This document shows, piece by piece, positions 17,876-27,327 of a stretch of 64,000 nt of DNA. The translations under genes were made by a program, and so were the position numbers. Origin of the DNA: an uncultured bacterium. Its GTDB lineage: Bacteria > Myxococcota_A > Bradymonadia > UBA7976 > VGTA01. The stretch lies in NCBI GenBank assembly GCA_943788935.1, contig CALSSE010000009.1, positions 124,001-188,000 on the forward strand, in the 5' to 3' direction. The notes beneath the pieces are model-generated. The model saw only the letters and a list, made by a program, of their open reading frames with translations. It searched no databases and was not told the origin of the DNA. Position 1 is the stretch's first letter. Each line of letters starts with the position of its first letter.

Positions 17876-19441
17876 ATGAACGCAATGACTACCGCGACCT
17901 TTATGGATACAAACCTCCCTCTCTTCGCCAATCTCCCTCACAAGGTGAACAGCCTCGACGCAGACACCGTCCGTTTTGGTCGTAAAGAGCTCGATCTTGC
18001 GCTGCATGAGATGCCGGGCCTCGCAGCGCTCCGTGAAGAGTATGCAGGGCAAAACCCTCTCGCAGGTGCTCGCATCATGGGCTCATTACACATGACTGTT
18101 CAAACCGCTGTTCTCATCGAGACCCTCGTTGAGCTTGGCGCCGATGTCCGTTGGGTAAGCTGTAACATCTTCAGCACCCAAGATCATGCCGCTGCGGCTA
18201 CCGTCGTTGGTCCTAACGGAACTGTAGATAACCTACAGGGTATACCAGTTTACGCATGGAAGGGTGAGACTCTGCCTGAGTACTGGTGGTGTACTATGCA
18301 GGCGCTCATGTGGCCTGGACAGAGCGGAGCAAACCTCATCCTCGATGATGGTGGTGACGCGACTCTCCTCGTTCACCTTGGTCATGAGCTAGAGAAGAAA
18401 GGCGAGATGCCTGACCCAAGTAGCACTGACAACGAAGAGTTCAAATGTGTACTCAGCGTGCTCCGTGACGTCCGCCTCACTAAGGGCGACAAGTTCTGGA
18501 CCACTATGGCCAAGGAGATCCGTGGCGTCTCAGAGGAGACTACTACAGGTGTACATCGACTCTATGAGCGTACACAGGACAACACTCTCCTCTTCCCAGC
18601 GATTAATGTGAACGACAGCGTAACCAAGTCTAAGTTCGACAACGTCTATGGCTGCCGACACAGTCTCGTCGATGCGATCATGCGCGCTACCGACTTCCTC
18701 ATTAGCGGCAAGCGAGCTTTGGTCTGTGGCTATGGCGATGTAGGCAAAGGCTCTGTGCAGTCTCTCCAAGGTCAGAACGCTCGAGTCGCGATCACTGAGA
18801 TCGACCCAATCTGCGCTCTTCAGGCATGTATGATGGGCATTGAAGTGACCACCGTAGAGCAGGCGATCGAGAGTGGCTTTGATATCTTCTGCACCGCGAC
18901 CGGTAACTTCAACATTATCTCCGCTGACCACATGAGCCGTATGAAGCACAACGCCATCGTCTGTAACATTGGTCACTTCGACAATGAGATCGATATGGCG
19001 GGTGTTGAGCAGCTAGTGCGCGAGGGTAAAGTTGAGCACATCAACATCAAGAGCGAGGTTGACGAGTATCGCTTCTTAGACAGCACACATGGCCCGAATA
19101 ACGGACCTCACAGCGTGATCATTCTCGCTAAGGGACGCTTGGTTAACCTCGGCTGTGCAACAGGTCACCCATCGTTGATTATGTCAGCGAGCTTCACTAA
19201 CCAGACCATTGCTCAGATCGAGCTTCATAATAGCGCCGAGAGCTACGGCGATAATATGATCCAAAACCCAGAGGGTAAGAAGCCTGAGGTGGTCACCCTC
19301 CCCAAGCATCTCGATGAGAAGGTCGCCCTCCTCCATTTGGAGAAGTTTGGCGCACAGCTCACTGCTCTCAGCGATGAGCAAGCGAAGTACATTGGCGTCG
19401 CTTCTGAGGGTCCATATAAGCCAGAGCACTACCGCTACTGA
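17876..19441 (+). CDS. ahcY: S-adenosylhomocysteinase
   Basis: Reversible hydrolysis of S-adenosylhomocysteine to adenosine and homocysteine. It carries the N-terminal [41 protein letters not shown], the Rossmann NAD site [22 protein letters not shown] and the C-terminal [10 protein letters not shown] ending. At 521 residues it is longer than the common 430-470, with an enlarged segment around [21 protein letters not shown] through [11 protein letters not shown] in the substrate domain. The start has a strong ribosome-binding site (AAGGAGTG). Regulation by the divergent SahR-like protein is likely. Confidence 0.95.
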   Translation: MNAMTTATFMDTNLPLFANLPHKVNSLDADTVRFGRKELDLALHEMPGLAALREEYAGQNPLAGARIMGSLHMTVQTAVLIETLVELGADVRWVSCNIFSTQDHAAAATVVGPNGTVDNLQGIPVYAWKGETLPEYWWCTMQALMWPGQSGANLILDDGGDATLLVHLGHELEKKGEMPDPSSTDNEEFKCVLSVLRDVRLTKGDKFWTTMAKEIRGVSEETTTGVHRLYERTQDNTLLFPAINVNDSVTKSKFDNVYGCRHSLVDAIMRATDFLISGKRALVCGYGDVGKGSVQSLQGQNARVAITEIDPICALQACMMGIEVTTVEQAIESGFDIFCTATGNFNIISADHMSRMKHNAIVCNIGHFDNEIDMAGVEQLVREGKVEHINIKSEVDEYRFLDSTHGPNNGPHSVIILAKGRLVNLGCATGHPSLIMSASFTNQTIAQIELHNSAESYGDNMIQNPEGKKPEVVTLPKHLDEKVALLHLEKFGAQLTALSDEQAKYIGVASEGPYKPEHYRY

Positions 19442-19461
19442 GCCGTTAACCCACATCATTA

Positions 19462-20370
19462 GTGATGAATAAGACCGGCCGAACCTTACGTTTCCCCGCT
19501 TGGCGATATGGCCAGAGACTCCTCTGGCATGGCCGTGACCAATGGGGGAGCGTAGAGGTCGTCAAGGGCCCGCTTGGTCGAGGTTTACACTTCGGATCGA
19601 GCGCACTCCAAGGACGCATCAACCTCGATTATCCTTGGTATCCAGTCGCCGAATATGCGTTCTCTATGAGCGCTCTCGCGGCCTTACCTTCTCCTCAAAA
19701 ACGAGTTCATGATCAGAGCTTACCTGAGGTACCGATGGTGTGTCTCCTTGGATTGGGCACTGGGTCGCTCGCTTGGACCTACCACCATCTTATACCGAGA
19801 GCACAGCTGACCGCTATCGAGCTACGACCATCGGTGATCGAGGCGGCGACAGCGATGTGTGGTCTCGGCGACCTCTCTTCGCTACAGATCATGAACGGTG
19901 ACGCGCTCGAGCGGCTGAGTGAGCTCTCTAGTCGTTCACAGACCCTCATCGCGATTGACCTCTTTAACGCTGAGGGCATGGCGCCTTGCTTGATGGCGCC
20001 TAAATTTTGGCGAGAGGTTTCCCGAGTGCTTCATCCTTGTGGAGCGATCTGCGTAAACGCTTGGAGCGGAGATCAAGAGCGATATCACAGCATGCTCTCT
20101 CTCATTACCGAGCATTTTAGTTCAGCGGGTGATCTCTTGATCATTGACCATGAGGGCTTTGGTAACCTCGTCCTCTTGGTTAGCCCACGATCGCTTAATC
20201 GATCTGGGTGTTTAGAGCGAGCGCAAAAGATAGACGAGCGGCTGACCGCGCCACGACTCAAGACGAAGGGTCAGCGGCGCCGTTGGGAGAGAGCAGCAGC
20301 GAGCGCAGGTCTAAGCGGAGAGAGCGTCCATGATCGCCTCAAGAGAGCTTTTACCAACGCTGAGCACTGA
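19462..20370 (+). CDS. Spermidine-synthase-like methyltransferase-fold protein
   Basis: The product is 302 residues, starting at GTG 19462 or ATG 19465. The core has SAM/dcSAM-binding motif I CLLGLGTGSLAWTYH, the acidic strand LTAIELRPSVIEAA and the spermidine-synthase-like NGDALERLSE then TLIAIDLFNAEGMAP. The N-terminal strand region (DQWGSVEVVKGPLGRGLHFGS) also matches the polyamine synthase fold, but the typical catalytic DGG/YDVI residues are replaced. It could be a fused-family relative rather than a true aminopropyltransferase. It follows ahcY by 20 bases, so co-transcription and a methyl-cycle role are plausible. Confidence 0.75.
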   Translation: MMNKTGRTLRFPAWRYGQRLLWHGRDQWGSVEVVKGPLGRGLHFGSSALQGRINLDYPWYPVAEYAFSMSALAALPSPQKRVHDQSLPEVPMVCLLGLGTGSLAWTYHHLIPRAQLTAIELRPSVIEAATAMCGLGDLSSLQIMNGDALERLSELSSRSQTLIAIDLFNAEGMAPCLMAPKFWREVSRVLHPCGAICVNAWSGDQERYHSMLSLITEHFSSAGDLLIIDHEGFGNLVLLVSPRSLNRSGCLERAQKIDERLTAPRLKTKGQRRRWERAAASAGLSGESVHDRLKRAFTNAEH

Positions 20371-20373
20371 TGG

Positions 20374-20389
20374 GCTTATGTTAATAAGC
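20374..20389 (+). terminator. Weak hairpin followed by T-rich tract
   Basis: GCTTATGTTAATAAGC folds into a 6-bp stem with a 4-base loop just after the previous stop, followed by TTGCTGCTTTTCTC. The stem is AT-rich and the T tract is interrupted, so this is a weak candidate terminator between convergent genes. Confidence 0.35.
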
Positions 20390-20453
20390 ATTGCTGCTTT
20401 TCTCTACAAATTCAGAGGGAACACCCACGCTTTATCAGTATTCGATCTATCTC

Positions 20454-21470
20454 TTATACAAGTGATGACACAATGAAGATGTACTCCTTATTTCTCAGAT
20501 GACTCACTTCTCCCACTCGCTCACCGCTGGGCGAGTGAATTCCAATTTGCGCCCCTACATATCTCTTGAAGTCGTTCTCAACGACTAACACCTCACCTCT
20601 TCGAGAGAGAATCTCTATCATATCATCTTTGGAGATATAGCCTTCATTATTGAAGGACACGATCAGATGACTGACGTCTAGATGACGCACAATATCTGAC
20701 ATTGCTTCGGTAATTTTTTTCTTTTGATTGAAGACGCTTCTATGCCCCTTAATATCAACTCGTTTACAGGCGACGCCGTAATACTCAGGCTTGTCCCAAA
20801 GGATTAAGCTGTCCCAAATATGGTAGTTCCCCCGATACTTATGTTGATTATAAGGAGGGTCTAGGTAAGCTGCATCAGCAGATAGTGTATGAATCGCCTC
20901 TAAAGCATCAGACTGATGGGCTGTCCCTTTACCAAAAACAGATCGCTCTCTCATGTTCGGAATTCTGAGCTTAATATCATTATGAGACCGCTTCGCCCAT
21001 GCCTTTAGATAGGCCATCTGAATACCGCAAGTTGAGTCTACTCTATCCGCGGCCTCCATAAGAGACACCATCAAGATAGACTTGAGCTCCCAATCAAAGT
21101 CTTGACTCTCGATCCACTCTCTTATGGCGTCTACTTTCATGCCATTCTTAGGTTGGAAGAATCTAGACTGCCTACAGAAAGTCTCTGTAAAGTATCCATC
21201 TACAGGCTCTAATGTGTTCATCTCATCGATTAGACGAGAGACTCTATCGTAATGGTCAGAGCGATCCGCGGCGACATAACATGTGGCTAAAGCATGCGCG
21301 TATGAGTTGAGGTCATTGGAATGAACTTGATAGCCCAAGCCTTTCAGATGATGTCCTACTCTACTAGTCCCAGAGAAGAGGTCGATCACTGATCGAACCT
21401 TAGATATCGATTGAAAGGTATCCCCAAGAACACTGAGCAGTGTTTTTTTTGAGCCTAAATACTTAATCAT
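20454..21470 (-). CDS. D12-class N6-adenine DNA methyltransferase (orphan)
   Basis: The protein has 338 residues. The N-terminus IKYLGSKKTLL is motif X, DLFSGTSRVGHHL is the SAM-binding motif I, and AYLDPPYNQHKYRGNYH carries the catalytic DPPY motif, in the order typical of alpha-class Dam/D12 enzymes. The target is unknown. No restriction endonuclease is recognisable beside it; 615 bases upstream are gene-poor. Codon choice looks more AT-rich than in neighbours, suggesting transfer. It could be the remnant of a restriction-modification system or a solitary epigenetic methylase. Confidence 0.85.
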   Translation of the reverse strand: MIKYLGSKKTLLSVLGDTFQSISKVRSVIDLFSGTSRVGHHLKGLGYQVHSNDLNSYAHALATCYVAADRSDHYDRVSRLIDEMNTLEPVDGYFTETFCRQSRFFQPKNGMKVDAIREWIESQDFDWELKSILMVSLMEAADRVDSTCGIQMAYLKAWAKRSHNDIKLRIPNMRERSVFGKGTAHQSDALEAIHTLSADAAYLDPPYNQHKYRGNYHIWDSLILWDKPEYYGVACKRVDIKGHRSVFNQKKKITEAMSDIVRHLDVSHLIVSFNNEGYISKDDMIEILSRRGEVLVVENDFKRYVGAQIGIHSPSGERVGEVSHLRNKEYIFIVSSLV

Positions 21471-22085
21471 ATTGTTTTTTTAATCTAACATTAGCTAAAA
21501 TAATCAAATGACAGCCGATCAGAGCTCTTTCTCATAAAGAAAAGAGAGGGTAGTTGAAGTGGGGAATCTCAAGGATCAGATATCTTCGGTCTTTAGAGTA
21601 TCTACAAAAGACAATAGATGAAATGGGGTGATGTAAATATCTCGCGGCGTCATTGTATGCGTCTGAGTTTTTGATCGATGGGTCGTGGTACGATCCATAT
21701 TTTGATCCACTCTCTGACTTGTTTTCGCCCTGAGGCTGAGGAAGAAATGAAGAGCCCTGCTCGACCAAATGATCATCAATAGTGAGAAGATATAAAGAGC
21801 TTGTTCGTATTATAATGATTGTTATATTAAGATCTCATCAGTCACATCACCGCTCAGCGCACAATCTTATGATGAGGTTTGTCAATGACTCGGCATGTGC
21901 AGAGGGGACCATGGCTCCATATCGAGTCCTCAGTCTCATCGCAGATTTCGCTAGTGACTTCTTCGCTTTCCATCTCCTAGGAGAGACGACTCGCGAAGCA
22001 GAGCTCACCGTTGCGCCAAGCGCTGATGTTAATGTTCGTCAGTAGGCACTTCTAGATCAGCGAGGCGTTCGCCCTACCTGAGTGC
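21471..22085. other. Gene-poor AT-rich stretch
   Basis: Only short overlapping frames (under 90 codons) on both strands occur here, none with a recognisable domain, signal peptide or good ribosome-binding site. The stretch follows the start of the orphan methyltransferase. It could be decayed sequence from a lost partner gene, but no fragment is identifiable. Confidence 0.5.
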
Positions 22086-22436
22086 TCAGCGGAGACACTC
22101 ATGACTAAGCACTTCAGCGGTCTTGGCGGTGTGGATACAAGTCATCGCGTCATCGGGGAGCGATCGGCCGACACATTCGCTCAGTTCAGCGCGGTAACGT
22201 CTCCGTAAGCGTGTGACCCAGCGTTTGGCGAGGGCGGGATCATGATAACCCATCTCTTGAAGCTCAAGGACGATTAAGCGCTCAAAGATCTCCTCGCATT
22301 GGGCTCGAGTAGATTCTCTCTCCTGACAGCCGAGTAGCGAACAGAAGAGAGCGCTGCTTAATAGGACGCCCCGTAGACTGAGCAGTGGTAATGTCAAGAA
22401 GAGAGATCGGAGGTGAGTATACTGAGTGTCTTTCAT
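22086..22436 (-). CDS. Small lipoprotein, function unknown
   Basis: The protein has 116 residues. A hydrophobic signal (LSSALFCSLLGC) ends in a lipobox. The mature part is helical with four cysteines (RAQCEEIF, SECVGRS, MTCIHTAK, HECLR), spaced like a small disulfide-bonded helical hairpin. The start overlaps the TonB-like stop by 4 bases (ATGA), placing it as the last gene of the exbB-exbD-tonB unit. Confidence 0.7.
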   Translation of the reverse strand: MKDTQYTHLRSLFLTLPLLSLRGVLLSSALFCSLLGCQERESTRAQCEEIFERLIVLELQEMGYHDPALAKRWVTRLRRRYRAELSECVGRSLPDDAMTCIHTAKTAEVLSHECLR

Positions 22437-23401
22437 CGGGTGAATCTTACTCTGATCGGAGGAGATGAAGAGGACACCGGTTTTCCTAATTGATCTAAGG
22501 CAGGGGTGAATCGAGTACGCAATGCGCAGGCGACGGCTGCGTCTCCAAAACCATCACCCGGATCCTTGACCGCCCTCGCTCGTGAGACGCTCCCATCGGA
22601 GCGTACTACGACTTTTAAGATCACTGATTGCTCATAGATATCACGATTCATGGCTTGGCTAGGCCACTCACATCGCCAATTTTTAGCCGAAAGACTTACC
22701 CCTCGAGCCTTTGAGGGACCTCTCGATGGAGGAGTCACTTGAGGAGAAACTTCAGCTTCAGCGACATATCCTTTACTCGTCCCTTGAGCGGTACTCACAC
22801 CACCGGCATAACGTTGGCCTTGACCAGTGATGAATACTGAGTCGGTAAGGTCTACAGGGGCTTTGGGCTGGACGGTAGCGGCAATAATGGTCGCTGTTTC
22901 AGCGGGCGCAGGTTTAGTCGGCTCACTCTCAGCTTTAGCTTTAATATTGGTTTTGACTTTGTTTCGTTGGCTCTTGAGTCGGCGTTTTTTTACGCGGTTT
23001 CTCACCCTCTTTGGTGGAGAAGGGGGGGGAGGAGGCTCAGGCTCAACCGTTGGAGGCGGCGGAAGTTCAGCAGGAGGAGGAGCGACGACCGGTGAGGGAT
23101 CTACCTTAATCGGGGCTTGAGCGGCGAGATCATTATGGATAAGAGTCGCCATACGCGCGCCCCAGCTCTCTAGGGAAGGCTCAGTGTGGATCGCGAGCCA
23201 AAAGAGGATAGCGTGAACACCCAAGGCGGCGATCCAAGGCCATAAGCGCGACCATTGCAGACCTCTCTTAAGGAGAGGAGCGGTGCCTTCTCTTCCCTGA
23301 AATATGACATGAAAGATCGGCTCATCTGTGTCTCGATCACGATGTTGAGGAGAGTGTTGAGGAGAGTCTTGAGGGGGCAATGCTGGCGGTAGGTCGCTCA
23401 T
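22433..23401 (-). CDS. TonB-like energy transducer
   Basis: The product is 322 residues. One transmembrane helix lies near residues 52-70 (LWPWIAALGVHAILFWLAI). A Pro-rich periplasmic linker (PPPAELPPPPTVEPEPPPPP then basic KRVRNRVKKRRLK) precedes a C-terminal TonB-type domain (EQSVILKVVVRSDGSVSRARAVKDPG, ACALRTRFTPALDQLGKPV). It is expected to transmit proton-motive energy from ExbB/ExbD to outer membrane receptors. The start overlaps the exbD stop (ATGA). Confidence 0.85.
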   Translation of the reverse strand: MSDLPPALPPQDSPQHSPQHRDRDTDEPIFHVIFQGREGTAPLLKRGLQWSRLWPWIAALGVHAILFWLAIHTEPSLESWGARMATLIHNDLAAQAPIKVDPSPVVAPPPAELPPPPTVEPEPPPPPSPPKRVRNRVKKRRLKSQRNKVKTNIKAKAESEPTKPAPAETATIIAATVQPKAPVDLTDSVFITGQGQRYAGGVSTAQGTSKGYVAEAEVSPQVTPPSRGPSKARGVSLSAKNWRCEWPSQAMNRDIYEQSVILKVVVRSDGSVSRARAVKDPGDGFGDAAVACALRTRFTPALDQLGKPVSSSSPPIRVRFTR

Positions 23402-23811
23402 GGTGACTCCACGGGGAGCGCTCCGAAAGCGATACGAGTCACTCCTGCCCGCTTCAGGGTATCCAAGACCTTGATCACCTGTCGATGAGGTACAGCGCCA
23501 TCAGCTTGGATCACTGCACGAAGCGTCTCATTGGAGGTGAGTGTCTGCCGAGCTCTATTCTCTAGCTCTGCTACTCCCGCGATGACCGCTCCATTGACCA
23601 AAATACTCCCATCCACAGGCAAGAGCACTGAGAAGATCATTTGAACTTCTTGGCCCTCACTGGCGGTAGGGAGATCTAGAGGGACCGCTGGGGTCACCAC
23701 GATCTTGGCGGTGACGATAAAGACCACTAATAAGACCAAGGTGATATCAACGAGAGGGGTGACATTGATCCCGACAATCATCCCCTTCTTACTAGTGGCT
23801 CCTCCCGCCAT
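23398..23811 (-). CDS. exbD: ExbD/TolR-family proton channel subunit
   Basis: The protein has 137 residues. The signature NVTPLVDITLVLLVVFIVTA carries the conserved membrane aspartate, followed by a short periplasmic domain (VDGSILVNGAVIAGVAELE, VIQADGAVPHRQVIKVLDTLKRAGV). Together with ExbB it forms the stator that energises the TonB-like protein. Start and stop overlap both neighbours (TAATG and ATGA), indicating tight translational coupling. Confidence 0.92.
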   Translation of the reverse strand: MAGGATSKKGMIVGINVTPLVDITLVLLVVFIVTAKIVVTPAVPLDLPTASEGQEVQMIFSVLLPVDGSILVNGAVIAGVAELENRARQTLTSNETLRAVIQADGAVPHRQVIKVLDTLKRAGVTRIAFGALPVESP

Positions 23812-24617
23812 TAACTCTCTCCTAGAAGAGGGTCATCCTCTTTAGTCATCAAGGGAGTAGAGATAGAGCGTTGCTCGCTCTTATTGTCTGAGCGTTGCTC
23901 GCTCTCGAGATAGGCCAAGACGAGGCTAGAGAGTACTTCAGCGCCAGAGAGGATATTCTCTACCTGTCGCTGTAGATAATTATAGGCTGCTACTGCGGGG
24001 AGAGCGACGGCGATCCCTACAGCGGTGGCGACTAATGCTTCGGCGATCGCCGACATCACCGCGCCCGAGGCGACTTGACTGGCAGCGCCTGAGCCAGCGT
24101 GACCAGCGGCGCTATGTCCTAGCTCTTCAAAGGCTTGAATGACCCCAATCACTGTCCCAAAAAGACCGATAAAGGGAGCGTTATTCCCTAAGGTTCCTAA
24201 GAAGGCGAGCCGTCGATCAAGATCTTCCCGTTCGAGCGCAGTTCTGCTCTGGATTGATCTCTGCACTGAGACCGAGCCATGGGTCGCGAGTCGTAACCCC
24301 GCCGCGGCGATTCGAGCGGCGACCGTCCCTGAGCTCTCCAGCCACTCTGCAGCTACGACCTGAGCTCTCTGAGCATGGGGTGAGTTACCGGTAGGAAGAG
24401 CTGTCAAATGACGGTGTAGACCTTCAGCGAGCCGATGAAGGTCACCTTGAGCGTGTCGATAAAAAACCCATCGCTCAACAGCGACCGCGAAGCTGATCAC
24501 CGATAGCGCGATGAGCAACCACATCACCCAGCCGGCGCCAGTATCGAGGAAGAGGTGTTTGATCGATTCGACTGTATTATTCATAGAACTCGAGTAGATG
24601 TAGAGAGTTTCGCTCAT
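23811..24617 (-). CDS. exbB: ExbB/TolQ-family proton channel subunit
   Basis: The protein has 268 residues with three predicted transmembrane helices: WVMWLLIALSVISFAVAVE, then LGTLGNNAPFIGLFGTVIGVIQAF and SAIAEALVATAVGIAVALPAVAAYN. These last two are the ExbB/TolQ/MotA pore-lining signature. It forms the pentameric channel with ExbD. It is the first gene of the motor operon and is divergent from a Fur-family gene. Confidence 0.92.
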   Translation of the reverse strand: MSETLYIYSSSMNNTVESIKHLFLDTGAGWVMWLLIALSVISFAVAVERWVFYRHAQGDLHRLAEGLHRHLTALPTGNSPHAQRAQVVAAEWLESSGTVAARIAAAGLRLATHGSVSVQRSIQSRTALEREDLDRRLAFLGTLGNNAPFIGLFGTVIGVIQAFEELGHSAAGHAGSGAASQVASGAVMSAIAEALVATAVGIAVALPAVAAYNYLQRQVENILSGAEVLSSLVLAYLESEQRSDNKSEQRSISTPLMTKEDDPLLGES

Positions 24618-24670
24618 TAAGCATAAACTAAAGGCTTAACAGCGATTTGTGAGTAGCACCCTATACTTGT

Positions 24671-24691
24671 AAGTGCAAGTAGTTTGCATTT
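24671..24691. promoter_or_regulatory. Candidate Fur-family operator
   Basis: A 21-base near-palindrome has half sites AAGTGCAA and TTGCATTT around the spacer GTAGT. It lies in the 139-base region between divergent exbB and the Fur-family gene, where a metal-responsive regulator would control both. It is not the classical GATAATGAT Fur box, so Zur- or PerR-like binding is equally possible. Confidence 0.5.
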
Positions 24692-24756
24692 GAAACTCTT
24701 GAAGAGATCATGTACAAATAACTATACCATTGTCTACATAAATGAGGTGTGAATAG

Positions 24757-25194
24757 ATGAGCTTAAGTAAAGACGAAGCGAGAGATTGTCTAAAGCGTCA
24801 TGGTCTACGCTCAACAGGACCTAGAATCGCTGTCTTGAGGACCTTAGCCGATGCGAATTCTCCACTCTCTTACACCGATGTTATTGAGAGTCTTGGAGAG
24901 ACAGACTGGGATCCTGCTACCGTTTATCGTAACCTTATTAAACTCCGAGATACAGGGATTGCCACCATTGTAAGCCGAGTAGAGGGAATTAGCCGTTACG
25001 CGCTGAAGAGTGATGAGACAGATGATCATCAACACCCACACTTTGTCTGTGATAACTGTAGCCGAGTCTCTTGTTTACCGGTAGAAATTAGCGCTTCAAT
25101 ATCGATCGCTGGCCAGTGGGCTGACTCGATCTCTAAGGCGATGATTCAGCTGAGGGGAGAGTGTCCCGACTGCATAAAGCCTAGTATGGGCTAA
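24757..25194 (+). CDS. Fur-family transcriptional regulator
   Basis: The protein has 145 residues. The N-terminal winged helix has RSTGPRIAVLRTLADANSPLSYTDVIESL and WDPATVYRNLIKLRDTGI. The hinge/metal region is HQHPHFVCDNCSRVSCLP, with a second CxxC at the C-terminus (ECPDCIKP), forming a structural zinc site. Which metal or signal it senses (iron, zinc or peroxide) is not certain. The start has a GAGGTG ribosome-binding site. It probably controls the divergent exbB-exbD-tonB operon through the shared intergenic region. Confidence 0.9.
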   Translation: MSLSKDEARDCLKRHGLRSTGPRIAVLRTLADANSPLSYTDVIESLGETDWDPATVYRNLIKLRDTGIATIVSRVEGISRYALKSDETDDHQHPHFVCDNCSRVSCLPVEISASISIAGQWADSISKAMIQLRGECPDCIKPSMG

Positions 25195-25271
25195 GCGCGT
25201 AACACATTATATTGAGACCTTAACATAAAGAGATCCTCATATAAGGGAGAGTCGAGCTCGTCAAGTACGGC

Positions 25272-26246
25272 TTATGGGGCTGGAATGACTGAGAAAGAAC
25301 ACTGGCATAAAGCTCTACCTCCCTGCTGATCACATCTTCTTTCGCGCAGTCGATTACAGCTGTTAAGACTATACCAGGCCTGTTGACAACGACCATTAAG
25401 ATCTTGGCAAAAGTCATCACAGTGTCGATGAGTGACCCACCCTTGTCCAAATATGAAATCAGCGCTGAAGGTACATATTCCTTCGTTTAAGTTATCTTCA
25501 CAGATGTCGTTTGAGCTGATCTCTCGACATGACCTATTGCTCATGGGAGAGTGGACGCATTGACCCCTCTGATCGCAGGTGCCTCGGCCATTCTCACAGG
25601 ATTCACCGGGTTTGAATAGAATTTCTGGTTCGATTGAGTTTTGGCAGCCAACGATGTGTTGACACTCTAAATTACCGCTGATCTCTAGTCTAGTCTCAGA
25701 AGCCGAGATACAGTATCGGTCGGGGTTATTGACACACTCTCCCTCTCGGCAGAGAGAGCCGTTAGAGATAAATAGACGCTCGACACATGTCCTGTCGTCG
25801 ATGAGTTCATAACGATTAAGGTCTTCGCAGTTGATTGTTGGGCAGAGGGAGTCATCATCGTTGAAGCTAGACTCACCGGAAGAGGGATCACACTCCTGAC
25901 AGGGGACCACTCCCTCCTCACAAGTAGTGATCATATCCATCGTAGAGGTCTCCTCATCAGGGGCGAGCGCATCGGAGCTATCAGCCATATTGAGTGGAGG
26001 TATCGTCTCTTCAGATGGGTTGAGCATCATATCTACCAATGGAAGAGGTGTATCGAGGAGATCTTCACTCGAACTAGAATCTCCACAGCCACCCTCTGCT
26101 TTGAAACAGTCAAATTTTGAGAAGTCTCGGCAGCTCGTCATCATAAAAGTGAAGCAAAGAATATTAGTGATGAGAGCGCTTCTGTTTAATCGATACTTGA
26201 TTGACCTTTGGTTGGAGGTCATTAAGTTGGCTTTAAACAGGTTCAT
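25272..26246 (-). CDS. Cysteine-rich lipoprotein
   Basis: No enzyme family is recognised. From the ATG at 26246 (preceded by GAGTGAG) there is a basic N-terminus, a hydrophobic segment and the lipobox FMMTSC. The next ATG, 26222, is also possible; the longer frame from 26297 begins upstream of a TATAAT at 26277-26282, so it is unlikely. The mature part has an acidic linker (MMLNPSEETIPPLNMADSS) followed by about 25 cysteines in short-spaced pairs, typical of small disulfide-rich repeats. A surface or binding role is inferred. Confidence 0.7.
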   Translation of the reverse strand: MNLFKANLMTSNQRSIKYRLNRSALITNILCFTFMMTSCRDFSKFDCFKAEGGCGDSSSSEDLLDTPLPLVDMMLNPSEETIPPLNMADSSDALAPDEETSTMDMITTCEEGVVPCQECDPSSGESSFNDDDSLCPTINCEDLNRYELIDDRTCVERLFISNGSLCREGECVNNPDRYCISASETRLEISGNLECQHIVGCQNSIEPEILFKPGESCENGRGTCDQRGQCVHSPMSNRSCREISSNDICEDNLNEGICTFSADFIFGQGWVTHRHCDDFCQDLNGRCQQAWYSLNSCNRLRERRCDQQGGRALCQCSFSVIPAP

Positions 26247-26351
26247 TCTATGCTCACTCGTTAACGATATCTTATCATTATATGAGAGTGATCTCATGTG
26301 TTGCTGTCAAGATAGATCATCGAGTTGACAGATGATTTGGATATTTACCGT

Positions 26352-27305
26352 TCAAACTTGACAGTTAAAGCCTCTAAGCACTTTTAATCGATCATCTCGT
26401 AGCGTGAGTAGCGCGATGAGCTCTCCGGCGGGACTTTGACCGCGACATAGACTTAAGTCATCGGTCGCGGTGAAGCTCTGAGGGAGAGGTAGAGAACGAC
26501 CCAAACGTATCTCATGAGTCTCCTCAGGGCTGAGAGAGATCAGCGGGACATGGGGGAGAGCTTCTACGAGCGAGAGGAGCTGATCATCGAGAGTTTCGCT
26601 GGTCACCGACTCCACAGGCGAAGCGTCAGCGATCTTAAACGAACCGGCCGCTGTCCGTCTCAGCATGGTGAGATGGGCTGAGACTCCTAAGCGGGCGCCA
26701 AGATCTGCGGCTAAACTTCGGATATACGTCCCTTTAGAACACTTCACTCGAAGGCGAGCTTTAGGGAGTGGGGTCTCGGTGGTCGCTGGGAGAAAGTCTA
26801 AGAGCTCTAGGGTGTGAAATGTGACTGTTCGAGTGGGGACCTCGACGACTTCGCCACGCCTCGCTTTTTCATAGAGTCGCTCTCCATTGACGCGGATCGC
26901 TGAAAAAGCAGGAGGGGTCTGCTCCTGCATACCGAGGAAACTCGACAAAGCCTCCTCAACTTGACTAAGGTGGAGAGGGGTGAGCATCGCCAAGTCATCT
27001 CGTTGGGTGACCTCTCCCTCAGCGTCATAGCTATCGGTAGCGACCCCAAAGGTGACCTCTGCCTCATAGCTCTTATCGTCGGCGGTGAGATAGGGGACGA
27101 GCTTAGTACCTTCACCCACGCAGATCACCATTAATCCTGTGGCCATGGGGTCAAGGGTCCCGGTGTGACCCATCTTTTTGACTTGAGTCGAGCGTCTGAG
27201 ATCTCTGATGACATCAAAGCTAGAGCAACCTTGAGCTTTATCGATGAGCAGGACTCCGTGAGCGATTCGCCCTGGAGACCGTGTGCGTCTTGATGTCTTA
27301 CCCAT
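26352..27305 (-). CDS. truB: tRNA pseudouridine-55 synthase
   Basis: Makes pseudouridine 55 in tRNA T loops. The N-terminal block GVLLIDKAQGCSSFDVI, GHTGTLDPMATGLMVIC (catalytic Asp in the TLDP motif) and YEAEVTFGVATDSYDAEG are present, as are the RVKCSKGTYIRSLAADLG block and a PUA-like C-terminus. Length 317 fits. It is the last gene of the rimP-nusA-infB operon. Confidence 0.95.
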   Translation of the reverse strand: MGKTSRRTRSPGRIAHGVLLIDKAQGCSSFDVIRDLRRSTQVKKMGHTGTLDPMATGLMVICVGEGTKLVPYLTADDKSYEAEVTFGVATDSYDAEGEVTQRDDLAMLTPLHLSQVEEALSSFLGMQEQTPPAFSAIRVNGERLYEKARRGEVVEVPTRTVTFHTLELLDFLPATTETPLPKARLRVKCSKGTYIRSLAADLGARLGVSAHLTMLRRTAAGSFKIADASPVESVTSETLDDQLLSLVEALPHVPLISLSPEETHEIRLGRSLPLPQSFTATDDLSLCRGQSPAGELIALLTLRDDRLKVLRGFNCQV

Positions 27306-27327
27306 CAGCGATCTAGCCGATCAGTCA

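Noticed and set aside
21532-22045. Short frames in the gene-poor stretch as possible restriction endonuclease remnants
   Set aside because: No recognisable motif or composition support.
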